This document shows positions 1 to 7,779 of a DNA stretch of 33,215 bases, in pieces. The position numbers and the translations under genes were made by a program. The stretch is from an uncultured Lachnospiraceae bacterium. Its GTDB lineage: Bacteria > Bacillota > Clostridia > Lachnospirales > Lachnospiraceae. Position 1 is the first letter of the stretch. Each line of letters starts with the position of its first letter. The stretch is taken from positions 1-33,215 of the forward strand of contig CAMUYA010000031.1 in the NCBI GenBank assembly GCA_947164865.1, in the 5' to 3' direction. The notes under the pieces were generated by a model, which was not told where the DNA came from, searched no databases, and saw nothing but the letters and a program-made list of their open reading frames with translations.

Positions 1-5
1 TCTAT

Positions 6-226
6 GTGACAGGATTTCGCGTTTTCAAGATATGGTGAGCGGAGTACGTCGGGAGCGCAAGCAAAATGTCGGAGCATAAACCGGTCCCTGCGATAATGTT
101 CGAGCAGCTCGCCTGATGAGGCGAGCGTTGCGAGTTGTAGCAGGGCGGTTTTGCCCTTTGCGGAGACAAATTTTGCGCCGGCGCGGAGACGTAGCGAATC
201 CATACTTGAAACGCGAAGTCCGTCAC
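6..226. repeat. Long imperfect inverted-repeat element (MITE-like or structured RNA)
   Basis: The outer arms are complementary: bases 6-35 (GTGAC, then GGATTTCGCGTTTTCAAG) pair with 200-226 (CTTGAAACGCGAAGTCC, then GTCAC), with a few bulges. The interior also folds back on itself. A central hairpin CTCGCC-TGATGA-GGCGAG lies near 108-126, and the flanks (GCGCAAGCAAAATGTC on the left; an AAATTTTGCGCC-type arm on the right) are partly complementary. The whole 221 bases could therefore form one long hairpin. No transposase or coding gene is convincing inside. The decamer ACTAAGTTAA occurs at 225-234 and again at 249-258, just outside. A non-autonomous mobile element, a dispersed palindromic repeat or a structured RNA would all fit. 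This also accounts for the first 277 bases without a gene. Confidence 0.6.
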
Positions 227-277
227 TAAGTTAATCAGGATAATTGTTACTAAGTTAACCTGTAAGATAGGTGTACA

Positions 278-1624
278 ATGGAAAGAATAGCATGTTTCGA
301 GGAGGCGGTGGAATATCTGTATGATATTCCCCGCTTCACTTCTAAGCACACAATTAAAGAGACGCGGGAATTTTTGGAGAAGCTGGGAAATCCCGATCTT
401 TCGATGAAGATAATCCATGTCGCAGGCACGAACGGCAAGGGTTCAACCTGTGCTTATCTCGACAGCGTCCTGAGGGAGGCCGGGATAAGGACGGGCCTTT
501 TCACCTCTCCCCATCTGGTTGATGTGTGCGAAAGGATAAAGGTGGATGGGGCAGACATTTCACACGATGAATTCCTCGAAGCCTTCAATGACATATACAG
601 AAGACTGGACTGGGATAACAGCGAAAGCCCCGATTTCTATCATCCCACTTTTTTTGAGTACCTTTTTTTCATGGCAATGCAGATATTCAAAAAAGCCGGA
701 GTGGAGTGGTGCATACTCGAAACCGGCCTCGGCGGCCTCCTTGATGCCACCAACAGTGTAAAGACAAAAGAGGCAGCAGTCATAACCCGCATAGATCTTG
801 ACCATACGGAGTATCTCGGAAATACCAAAGCCGAGATCGCGGTTCAGAAAGCGGGAATAATCGCTGAGGGAAAACCGGTGGTGTACGGTGATTATGTGCC
901 CGAAGCCTCCGAGGCAATATTGAGGGAAGCAAAACGGATTCAAAGTGGAAAACTGTATCCTGTTGGTGAACAAAATATTAAAGTTTTACTAATTTCCCCC
1001 GAAAATATTGATTTTTCGCTTACGGACGGATATTATAAGAATGTATCATTATGTTTGGATACCAATGCCGTTTACCAGCTTGAGAACGCGGCTCTTGCCG
1101 TGAAAACTGTGGAGGCGGCAGGCCTTACCGAAAGGATTACTCCCGAGATGCTTAAAAGGGGCATGAATAAGTGCCGCTGGGCAGGAAGGATGGAGGAAGT
1201 CCTTCCGGATGTTTTTGTGGACGGAGCACACAATCCCGACGGAATACGCGCTTTCCTCGAAACCGTTAAGCGTGACGGGTGTGACGGCGTTAAGCCCAGA
1301 AAGCTCCTGCTCGGAGTAGTTTCCGACAAAGATCATACCAAAATGGTCAGTGAGATCGCCCGGTCCGGTCTTTTCCGTGAGATTGTGATCACAAGGCTCA
1401 AGACCGGCAGGGGATTGGATCCTGTCATGCTGAAAGAAGATTTTAAAGATGAACCCGGCGTACTGATCTCGGTGTCCGGAAGCGCAGATAAAGCATTCGA
1501 AGAAATGCTTGAAAACAAAAGAAAAGCGCAGGGATCACACGAGGGGGATTTCAGGATCTATATTGCCGGAAGCCTGTATCTTGTAGGCGAGATAAAAGGA
1601 AAGATCAAAAATGATAAGCTTTGA
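278..1624 (+). CDS. folC: Bifunctional folylpolyglutamate synthase / dihydrofolate synthase
   Basis: A Mur-ligase-family enzyme that adds glutamate to dihydropteroate and to reduced folates using ATP, in the cytoplasm. At 448 aa it is full length for FolC. The ATP P-loop HVAGTNGKGST is at residues 47-57. The family signature LETGLGGLLDATN is at about 147-159, followed by RIDLDHTEYLG at 171-181. The C-terminal glutamate-ligase domain carries DGAHNPDG. The ribosome site is weak (AGGTG only 4 bases before ATG), but homology starts immediately, so the start is accepted. It heads a tightly packed run of plus-strand genes; the next small gene starts 14 bases before its stop. Identification is secure; which activity dominates in vivo cannot be read from sequence. 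Confidence 0.95.
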   Translation: MERIACFEEAVEYLYDIPRFTSKHTIKETREFLEKLGNPDLSMKIIHVAGTNGKGSTCAYLDSVLREAGIRTGLFTSPHLVDVCERIKVDGADISHDEFLEAFNDIYRRLDWDNSESPDFYHPTFFEYLFFMAMQIFKKAGVEWCILETGLGGLLDATNSVKTKEAAVITRIDLDHTEYLGNTKAEIAVQKAGIIAEGKPVVYGDYVPEASEAILREAKRIQSGKLYPVGEQNIKVLLISPENIDFSLTDGYYKNVSLCLDTNAVYQLENAALAVKTVEAAGLTERITPEMLKRGMNKCRWAGRMEEVLPDVFVDGAHNPDGIRAFLETVKRDGCDGVKPRKLLLGVVSDKDHTKMVSEIARSGLFREIVITRLKTGRGLDPVMLKEDFKDEPGVLISVSGSADKAFEEMLENKRKAQGSHEGDFRIYIAGSLYLVGEIKGKIKNDKL

Positions 1625-1766
1625 AGAAGAATTAAAAAAATTTAATCCCAGTCTTGAAGTTGAGGAGCTTGAACCGGCTCTTCACGCTCTCGATCTGACG
1701 GATGCTGCAGATATGCTCGTAGGAATGATGAAGGAAGTAGAAAGCGAACAGAACGGACAGTATTAG
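1611..1766 (+). CDS. Small conserved-looking acidic protein (51 aa), unknown function
   Basis: This open frame starts with ATG inside the 3' end of folC, in a different frame with a 14-base overlap. It ends where the ribosome site (AGGAGG) of the next gene begins. The predicted 51-aa product is acidic and helical (begins MISFEEELKKFNPSLEVEEL) with no membrane segment or Cys motif. The placement suggests translational coupling between folC and the TPR gene, and it fills the only gap between them. I do not recognise a named family. From memory, short proteins at this position occur in other Lachnospiraceae, but I cannot verify that here. It may be a real small protein or a coupling cistron. Confidence 0.6.
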   Translation: MISFEEELKKFNPSLEVEELEPALHALDLTDAADMLVGMMKEVESEQNGQY

Positions 1767-1775
1767 GAGGCGGGT

Positions 1776-3179
1776 ATGTTTTGCTACAACTGTGGCTGCC
1801 TTCTCACTGAATACGACTACTGCCCGACCTGCGGCGCGGATGTAAAGATGTACAAAAAGATCGTATTTACATCCAACCGTTTCTACAATGAGGGACTTGA
1901 GAAGGCTCAGGTAAGAGACCTCTCCGGAGCTATCGTCAGCTTGAGAGAGAGTCTTAAATTCGATAAGAATAATATTGATGCCAGGAACCTTTTGGGACTG
2001 GTTTATTTTGAGATAGGCGAAGTGGGCGCCGCTCTGACGGAGTGGGTCATCAGCCAGAATTCGCGTCCTGAAAAGAATCTTGCAAACGAATACATCAGTA
2101 TGCTTCAGTCATCCGATTCCAGGCTTTCGGATATGAGGCTTGCTATTCATAAATATAATACTGCGTACTCACTCTGCCTGCAGGACAACAAAGATGTGGC
2201 CAAGATACAGCTTCGCGGCGCATTGTCCAAGAACAGGCAATATGTGAGAGCACATCTTCTGCTCGCCCTTTTATATATGGCGGGGGAAGAATGGGAACGT
2301 GCAGAGAATGAGCTTCAGGCCACTCTCAGGGTGGATCACGGCAACATTCAGGCACAGCTCTATCTGCAGGAAGTGCAGCACATGCTCGAGCCCGAGGAGG
2401 GCGAGAAAAAGCCTGCAAAAAAGAATAACAAAGATGTGATCAGATACGAAAGAGACGACGAGCTGATCATACAGCCTGCAAGCGTTAAAGAACCAAGGAA
2501 TACCGGAATAGGTACGCTCATAAATATTCTCATAGGCCTTGTGCTGGGTGCGGCAGCCGTATATTTCCTTGTTGTTCCCGCACGTGTTTCAAAAGCGGGG
2601 GCGGAAGCTCAGGAGAGCATAAAGGATATAAGCAGCCAGCTGGATGTAAAGACAGCCACGATACAGGAACTTGAGAATAAGATCGCTTCGCTTGAAAAAG
2701 AAAAGGAAGCGCTGGACAGTGTTATCGAGGATTACTCGGGCGATAACGGAATGCTCACGGAATATGACAGGCTTATAGGGGTCGTCAGAGAGTACCTTGT
2801 AAACAAGAATAACGATGATACAGCCAAGGCCCTTGATGAGATCAGGGACAGCGTGGACATCACCACCATGCCGGAGGAGTATCAGAAGACATACAGGGCA
2901 CTGCTTTCACTTATCGGTCCGGCCCTTGCCAACACCTACTATGAAGACGGAATGGAAGCATACCGTACCGAGGATTACGAGACGGCAGTCGATAAGCTTA
3001 CAAGAGCTTTCTACTATGATGAAAGCAATGCCGATGCGCTCTTTACTCTCGGAAATGCTTACAGGCTTCTTGGCAATTACGAGGATGCCATATCGATCTA
3101 TGAGCAGGTTGTAAGGACCTTCCCCGAAACCGAGAGAGCTACTAAGAGCCAGCAGTATATAGATGAATTAACGAATTAA
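1776..3179 (+). CDS. Zinc-ribbon, TPR-repeat membrane protein
   Basis: A 467-aa protein with an N-terminal zinc ribbon (C3-x2-C6 and C16-P-T-C19). Cytoplasmic TPR-like helices follow at about residues 30-200. A charged linker leads to one transmembrane helix at about 245-268 (ILIGLVLGAAAVYFLVVPA). After it come a coiled coil (about 275-320, rich in E/K heptads) and an outer TPR domain (about 385-460, including YRTEDYETAVDKLTRAFYYD). So it has TPR domains on both sides of the membrane, a layout suited to scaffolding an envelope complex. Its ribosome site AGGAGG overlaps the stop of the preceding small gene. The GH25 gene starts 26 bases downstream, which suggests a shared cell-envelope role. 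Function is not established. Confidence 0.8.
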   Translation: MFCYNCGCLLTEYDYCPTCGADVKMYKKIVFTSNRFYNEGLEKAQVRDLSGAIVSLRESLKFDKNNIDARNLLGLVYFEIGEVGAALTEWVISQNSRPEKNLANEYISMLQSSDSRLSDMRLAIHKYNTAYSLCLQDNKDVAKIQLRGALSKNRQYVRAHLLLALLYMAGEEWERAENELQATLRVDHGNIQAQLYLQEVQHMLEPEEGEKKPAKKNNKDVIRYERDDELIIQPASVKEPRNTGIGTLINILIGLVLGAAAVYFLVVPARVSKAGAEAQESIKDISSQLDVKTATIQELENKIASLEKEKEALDSVIEDYSGDNGMLTEYDRLIGVVREYLVNKNNDDTAKALDEIRDSVDITTMPEEYQKTYRALLSLIGPALANTYYEDGMEAYRTEDYETAVDKLTRAFYYDESNADALFTLGNAYRLLGNYEDAISIYEQVVRTFPETERATKSQQYIDELTN

Positions 3180-3204
3180 ACTGTAACGGAGAATCAGGTT
3201 TTTA

Positions 3205-4374
3205 ATGGAAATTCAGGATTACGATCTCGACGACGAAGATGTAGTTGAAAAAGAGAAGCCGGCCCGCAAAAAAAAGAGCGGGAACGGTCTCAAAGCACTC
3301 CTGGCCGTCGTTATTGCAATACTTGCAATGGTCCTTCTGGTAGTAGGATGTATAGTATACGGCTACTTTACCGGAAAGATCATCATAAAAGAAAATGATG
3401 CACCTGCAGACGAGAATGCAGAGGCACCGATCTATACGGAATCCCAGATGCAGGAAATGCTCGAGGAAGCAAACGAAGATGCCGAAGAGAAGATCAAGGT
3501 TGAGACCGAGAAGGCATACGAGGAAGGCTACAGGATCGGACGGAACGAGCTCCTTGAGTTTATAAGGGATAAGCTTCTCACCACCAGCTCATCCATAAGG
3601 ACATTCAATACGATATTCCCCGATCACCTTGTGGTGGTCAGCAAATCGTCATATCATTTTGTTCCGATAAACCGTGATCTTGCTCAGAGCGAGATCGTCG
3701 ACGACAGAGTGATGATGCTTGAGAGCGGGGAGTATCAGTATACCGATGAAAGCGGAAACGTCATATCCCACAAGGGCATAGATGTGTCCGAGCATCAGGG
3801 TAAGATCGACTGGAAAAAAGTAAAGGACGACGGAGTGGAATTTGCCTTTGTGAGAGTGCTTTACAGAGGATGGGGCTCCGGAAAGCTTGTGGAAGACAAC
3901 ACCGGAGAGGATAACATCCGCGGAGCGATAGCTAACGGTATCAATGTGGGAGCCTATGTGTTCAGCCAGGCCGTCACTCAGGAGGAAGCCGTGGAGGAGG
4001 CACGCAGAGCGATCGATATAGTTTCACCTTATGCGCAGGGAATACCGATCGTTATCGACGTGGAATACGTCGCGAGCGATGATGCCAGAATGGATGTGCT
4101 TACCCCTGAAGAGAGGACGGATGTGATCCTTGCTTTCTGTGATGAGGTAAGTTCTCAGGGATACATTCCGATGCTCTACTACAACACCGAAATGGGTGGA
4201 CTCGGCGTTGAAAATGAACGCCTTGAGGGCATCACCAAATGGTATGCCTGGTACTCGGAGGTTCCGTATTATCCCTACAAGTATGACATCTGGCAGTACT
4301 CTGATAAAGGAAGCGTGGACGGTATTAAAGGAAATGTCGATCAGAATATTTCCTTCAATGCCTTTTGGGAATAA
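3205..4374 (+). CDS. Membrane-anchored GH25 family lysozyme (N-acetylmuramidase)
   Basis: Predicted to cleave the MurNAc-GlcNAc bond of peptidoglycan outside the cell. It has 389 aa: a short charged cytoplasmic N-terminus, one transmembrane helix at about 30-55 (LLAVVIAILAMVLLVVGCIVYGYF), a helical stalk at about 75-125, then the GH25 barrel from about residue 188. Family features are present: GIDVSEHQG with D193, and the catalytic pair D285-V-E287 (IVIDVEYV). WYAWYSEVPYYPYKYDIWQYS comes near the end. No signal-peptidase site is obvious, so the helix is probably a permanent anchor. The following mntP gene overlaps its stop codon by one base (TAATG). Confidence 0.93.
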   Translation: MEIQDYDLDDEDVVEKEKPARKKKSGNGLKALLAVVIAILAMVLLVVGCIVYGYFTGKIIIKENDAPADENAEAPIYTESQMQEMLEEANEDAEEKIKVETEKAYEEGYRIGRNELLEFIRDKLLTTSSSIRTFNTIFPDHLVVVSKSSYHFVPINRDLAQSEIVDDRVMMLESGEYQYTDESGNVISHKGIDVSEHQGKIDWKKVKDDGVEFAFVRVLYRGWGSGKLVEDNTGEDNIRGAIANGINVGAYVFSQAVTQEEAVEEARRAIDIVSPYAQGIPIVIDVEYVASDDARMDVLTPEERTDVILAFCDEVSSQGYIPMLYYNTEMGGLGVENERLEGITKWYAWYSEVPYYPYKYDIWQYSDKGSVDGIKGNVDQNISFNAFWE

Positions 4375-5021
4375 TGATAGATATACTTTTTGTTTTTAAC
4401 AGCATTTTACTCGGTGCGGGCCTTGCGATGGATGCGTTTTCCGTATCCATCGGGAACGGTCTGGCCGAGCCGGATATGAAGCATGGCAGAATGGGACTTA
4501 TGGCAGGCTGCTATGCTTTTTTTCAGTTTCTGATGCCTATGATCGGGTGGGCACTGGTTCACACCATCATAACCTTTTTTAACGGGCTTTCCAAAGCAAT
4601 CCCGTGGATCGCACTGATCCTTCTTTTATTCATCGGCGGAAAGATGATATTTGAGTCGGTGAAGGAGATCACGCAGTTGAAGAAAAAAGAAGCTTCCTGC
4701 GATGCCTCCCCGGAAGATGAAAACTCTGATGAAAAAGAAAAAAGCATTGTAAAAAAGCTTTCTTTTACAATGCTTATTTTGCAGGGTATAGCCACATCCA
4801 TAGATGCTCTTTCCGTGGGCCTGGCCATTTCGGAATATCATATACTGGCAGCGCTTGTGGCCTCGATCATCATAGCCGCAGTGACCTTTGTCATCTGCCT
4901 GGTGGGACTTAAGATAGGGAAGATGGTCGGAAAAAGGCTTGGCGTCTACGCGGGCATTCTGGGCGGTACCATTCTGATCGGAATCGGAATAGAGATCTTC
5001 ATCAAAGGGATGTTCTTTTAA
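4374..5021 (+). CDS. mntP: MntP family manganese efflux pump
   Basis: A small multipass membrane exporter of Mn(II), about 215 aa, with the internal duplication typical of the family. The first half carries AMDAFSVSIGNG and the second half TSIDALSVGLA; these Asp-containing motifs sit in the membrane and bind metal. A hydrophilic, acidic-to-basic loop at about residues 100-128 separates the halves. I prefer the ATG at 4374, which overlaps the GH25 stop as TAATG, over an in-frame TTG at 4365. No yybP-ykoY riboswitch lies upstream because the gene sits inside the operon, so Mn regulation is not apparent here. Confidence 0.9.
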   Translation: MIDILFVFNSILLGAGLAMDAFSVSIGNGLAEPDMKHGRMGLMAGCYAFFQFLMPMIGWALVHTIITFFNGLSKAIPWIALILLLFIGGKMIFESVKEITQLKKKEASCDASPEDENSDEKEKSIVKKLSFTMLILQGIATSIDALSVGLAISEYHILAALVASIIIAAVTFVICLVGLKIGKMVGKRLGVYAGILGGTILIGIGIEIFIKGMFF

Positions 5022-5057
5022 AGGCTTCCCCTCGAGGGAAAGCAGACTGATGAGGTG

Positions 5058-6179
5058 TTAAGCCCTTACTGCTATTCCGTTTACCTCCACGTCACCGTTT
5101 AATTCCACCACAAGGCAGGGTCTGTCATCGATCACCCGGTTTCCGATGAGATCTGTGCGGTCGGGCTTGACCTTGATGGTGACATCGGGTGTTTTCACAT
5201 CAAAGGAACGGGTGTTGTAGACATTATTCATATAGATCGGAGTGTCCGGACCGGCGGCTTTTTCGTAATGCTCGTCGAATTCGGACATTTTTTCGTTTGA
5301 TACGCCGCTGGAAGCAAAGAGCGTCTTTACTTCGTTTTTATCGAGAACCAGGGGCTTTAACTCCTCCTTGTGATCCTCAATGAGCTCAGCCATCTTTTCG
5401 TGGATATTCTTGACGGCCTCAAATTCGCAGGTTTCCCCAAGAGTCTCCTCCACAAGGGCTTGGAAGGTCTCTTTCTGCGAGCCTGCCGTAAGCGGAAGCT
5501 TGCATCCAAAGAGCATATCCATCATCTCTTCGTTAAGGTTTTCTGCGTTTTTGGAATAATACATCATGCTGCTTATATCGGAGCAGCGGTCGTTAAATGC
5601 GGGGAAAAGGAATCCCATCATGGGCATATCCACAACCCAGTCGCGAACCCTGTTATGGAACTCGTTGGTTACGGGATCGTAAGCCAGGCCCGGTTCCGAA
5701 AGGTTGACGGGGCAGATCACTGTGTATATATATTCATATACATCATCCGATGCGTCATCCAGATCCAGTCCGTCGCTCGTCTTTCCGGGGACGTCATACG
5801 CATCGTGGACAACCATGATAAGATAATTCCCCACATACTCAAAGGATGAGATTATCCTGTTGTAATATTCATCGAGAAGTGCATCATCCTTAAGACCGCT
5901 TTCACGCAGGCGGAGCATAAAGCCCTGGGGTGAATCGTCGGTGGTTTCCTCCAGGGGAAAAGTGAGATCGATGCAGGTCTTACCGGGTGTTCCCGAAAGG
6001 CCCTTTCTCAGTATCTCGAAATACTTGAACATCTCCTCATCAGGGAGAGCAAGGAATGAGCGTGCAAACACGCTTTTTTTATTCTTATCGCCATCTACAT
6101 AGCAGCCGGCTATCCTTGTGACGGTACAGTTTTTCTGGGTATAGAGCTTTTTGAGCTCCGCAAGTTCCGATTTTATCAT
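5058..6179 (-). CDS. DUF4317 family protein
   Basis: A 373-aa cytoplasmic protein without signal peptide or membrane segments, matching the DUF4317 family common in Lachnospiraceae; no biochemical function is known. Recognisable stretches include MIKSELAELKKLYTQKNC at the N-terminus, CYVDGDKN, and VVDMPMMGFLFPAFNDRCSD in the middle. The open frame extends 34 codons further upstream, but the ATG at 6179 is preceded by a ribosome site (GAAAGGAAC) and begins the family homology. The upstream extension also contains the promoter, so 6179 is chosen. It is convergent with mntP; the 36-base gap holds an imperfect palindrome (TTCCCCTCGAGGGAA) that might weakly stop transcription from both sides. Confidence 0.85.
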   Translation of the reverse strand: MIKSELAELKKLYTQKNCTVTRIAGCYVDGDKNKKSVFARSFLALPDEEMFKYFEILRKGLSGTPGKTCIDLTFPLEETTDDSPQGFMLRLRESGLKDDALLDEYYNRIISSFEYVGNYLIMVVHDAYDVPGKTSDGLDLDDASDDVYEYIYTVICPVNLSEPGLAYDPVTNEFHNRVRDWVVDMPMMGFLFPAFNDRCSDISSMMYYSKNAENLNEEMMDMLFGCKLPLTAGSQKETFQALVEETLGETCEFEAVKNIHEKMAELIEDHKEELKPLVLDKNEVKTLFASSGVSNEKMSEFDEHYEKAAGPDTPIYMNNVYNTRSFDVKTPDVTIKVKPDRTDLIGNRVIDDRPCLVVELNGDVEVNGIAVRA

Positions 6180-6212
6180 TATTAAACAGTTCCTTTCACA
6201 GATGTAATAACT

Positions 6213-6241
6213 ATTCTGTTCTTTTTTTTCTGCGGTGTCAA
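6213..6241 (-). promoter_or_regulatory. SigmaA-type promoter of the DUF4317 gene
   Basis: Read on the minus strand: TTGACA (6241-6236), a 17-base spacer, then CAGAAT (6218-6213). This places the transcript start near 6206, giving a leader of about 27 bases that contains the ribosome site. The -35 matches consensus exactly; the -10 matches 4 of 6. Confidence 0.6.
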
Positions 6242-6286
6242 TATCATTGTAGAAACTAGTGAAAAAAACATTTAAAAACACCCCGC

Positions 6287-6306
6287 AAACCCAGTAAAAT
6301 CAAGGG
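6287..6306. repeat. 20-bp motif also found downstream of the recombinase
   Basis: AAACCCAGTAAAATCAAGGG here differs by one base from 32881-32900 (a C replaces A at the tenth position). Both copies can form an ACCC/GGGT hairpin, and on the minus strand both are followed by a T-rich run. This copy lies between two divergent promoters, directly before the -35 of the secreted-protein gene. Confidence 0.6.
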
Positions 6307-6307
6307 G

Positions 6308-6336
6308 TTGACAAAAATAGGGGGGGATGGTACATT
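6308..6336 (+). promoter_or_regulatory. SigmaA promoter of the PPC/DUF5648 secreted protein gene
   Basis: TTGACA at 6308-6313, a 17-base spacer, and TACATT at 6331-6336. The -35 is perfect and the spacing optimal. The predicted start near 6343 is immediately before a 9-bp stem-loop, so the mRNA would begin with a hairpin. Confidence 0.75.
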
Positions 6337-6345
6337 AGCAGTACA

Positions 6346-6384
6346 GTGAATCGGTTTTCTCTAAAAACTGACAATCCGATTCAC
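6346..6384 (+). promoter_or_regulatory. 5'-terminal mRNA stem-loop
   Basis: GTGAATCGG (6346-6354) pairs perfectly with CCGATTCAC (6376-6384) across a 21-base loop. It starts about 3 bases after the predicted transcription start and ends 31 bases before the ATG, so it would not cover the ribosome site (AAAGGAG at about 6401). A 5' stabiliser hairpin or a protein-binding site are the simplest roles. Confidence 0.55.
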
Positions 6385-6415
6385 AATAATATTATTCTAC
6401 AAAGGAGAATGTAAG

Positions 6416-7708
6416 ATGGCAAAAACAAAGTTTTTTGCAAAAGGCAAAGAAGGCTTTTTGAAGAAGCTGTTTGGGGCAGCGGTTTTATCGCTGGGATTGT
6501 TTGCTTTTGTGGGTACTAAGGCGATGGCTGCAACAGAAGCAGAACCCAACGATACCCTTAGAAATGCAACAGAGTTTTCAATAGATGAGGAAGTATCCGG
6601 TACTCAGCCTGATCAAAGGGATGTAGATTGGTATAAGTTTACGCTTACCGAACCCGGAACCGTTTACGTAGTTGTTAATAACGAGTACACGCGCGATGGT
6701 TATGGACGAGTTGCATTGTATAATGAAGATGGATTTACAGAGTACTGGAATTTAGATTATAATTTCACTCAAACCTCATTAAGGGCTGAAAGTGAAGGAA
6801 TCAATCTTGCTCCCGGAACTTACTCTATAAAAGCTTGGGATTTTTTTCATTGGGATATAAATACAACTGCAAGGAAATATTCGATAAAGATTGATTTTGT
6901 CACCAATGAAGGCAGGTCTATTGAGGCGGAGAATAACGATACAGCTGATAGAGCAAATGAAATAGTGTTAAACCAGAAAACAGAAGGTCAGTTATCCTAC
7001 GAAAGTGATGTGGACTGGTACAAGTTTACGATATCCGAGAGCAGCGCTGTTTCAGTATCATTTGATCATTTTTATTATGGTTTTACTGCGTCTCCTTGGA
7101 GGCTTAATCTGTACTCTGATCTGAACAGCGAAACAGTATATTATTCTGAAAAATATTACGGACCGGAAAAAGCGATCATAACGAGTGATAAGTATTATTT
7201 GAGTCCCGGAACATATTACATAAATGTTGAGAGAGGTAATAGTTATGTCAGTCTTCCGTACGGAATCACAGTAAATTGCGAAGGAACTGCGGTCATCACC
7301 ATGCTTCGTCTCTACAACCCCAACACGGGTGAGCACTTCTACACCTCCAGCGAAAGAGAGAAGAATGCTCTTGTAAAGCAGGGGTGGTCATTTGAAGGAA
7401 AAGCATGGGAGGCACCGGAATGGTCGAACACCCCCGTGTACAGACTTTACAACAAGAACTCAGGTGACCATCATTACACTCCCAGCAAAAAGGAAAGAGA
7501 TAATCTGGTAAAGCAGGGATGGACAGATGAAGGCATCGGCTGGTACTCAGATGATAACAAGAGCGTGCCCCTTTTCAGACTTTACAATCCCAATGCCGTA
7601 ACAGGACAGCACCACTACACCACAAGTGCACGTGAGCGTGACAAGCTTGTACAGCAGGGCTGGAAGGACGAAGGTACCGGCTGGTACGGCTTACCTGAAT
7701 CAAAATAG
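6416..7708 (+). CDS. Secreted protein with two PPC-like domains and DUF5648 repeats
   Basis: A 430-aa exported protein. Residues 1-38 form a signal peptide: a basic start, a hydrophobic core AAVLSLGLFAFVG, and a likely cut at AMA-38/ATEAEPND. Two beta-sandwich PPC-like (bacterial pre-peptidase C-terminal) domains follow at about 41-160 and 168-285. Each starts with a calcium-site-like E-x-N-D-T and contains DVDWYKFT. The C-terminal 135 residues hold three DUF5648-type repeats of about 45 aa: LYNPNTGEHFYTSSxxE, then GW.. E/DEG..W. There is no peptidase domain and no sortase or choline-binding anchor. PPC and DUF5648 modules commonly bind surfaces or polysaccharide, but the ligand here is unknown. 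It is transcribed alone from its own promoter to the terminator at 7735. Confidence 0.8.
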   Translation: MAKTKFFAKGKEGFLKKLFGAAVLSLGLFAFVGTKAMAATEAEPNDTLRNATEFSIDEEVSGTQPDQRDVDWYKFTLTEPGTVYVVVNNEYTRDGYGRVALYNEDGFTEYWNLDYNFTQTSLRAESEGINLAPGTYSIKAWDFFHWDINTTARKYSIKIDFVTNEGRSIEAENNDTADRANEIVLNQKTEGQLSYESDVDWYKFTISESSAVSVSFDHFYYGFTASPWRLNLYSDLNSETVYYSEKYYGPEKAIITSDKYYLSPGTYYINVERGNSYVSLPYGITVNCEGTAVITMLRLYNPNTGEHFYTSSEREKNALVKQGWSFEGKAWEAPEWSNTPVYRLYNKNSGDHHYTPSKKERDNLVKQGWTDEGIGWYSDDNKSVPLFRLYNPNAVTGQHHYTTSARERDKLVQQGWKDEGTGWYGLPESK

Positions 7709-7734
7709 AATTCATAAAAATATCTATATACGGT

Positions 7735-7763
7735 AAGAAACCCAGGGATACCCTGGGTTTCTT
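7735..7763 (+). terminator. Intrinsic terminator, probably bidirectional
   Basis: A perfect 13-bp stem: AAGAAACCCAGGG (7735-7747), loop ATA, CCCTGGGTTTCTT (7751-7763). The A-rich left base and T-rich right base allow function in both directions. That would also end any minus-strand transcript from the remnant at 7780. Confidence 0.85.
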
Positions 7764-7779
7764 CATTATGATTATGGAT

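Noticed and set aside
2..418. Minus-strand open frame through the hairpin element and the folC start
   Set aside because: It runs through a non-coding palindrome and into folC; composition is not protein-like.
4365..4373. TTG start three codons upstream for mntP
   Set aside because: The ATG at 4374 overlaps the previous stop as TAATG and begins the family homology; the TTG adds nothing.
5022..5057. Convergent terminator between mntP and the DUF4317 gene
   Set aside because: There is an imperfect palindrome (TTCCCCTCGAGGGAA) but no T-tract on either strand, so it is mentioned only as a weak possibility.
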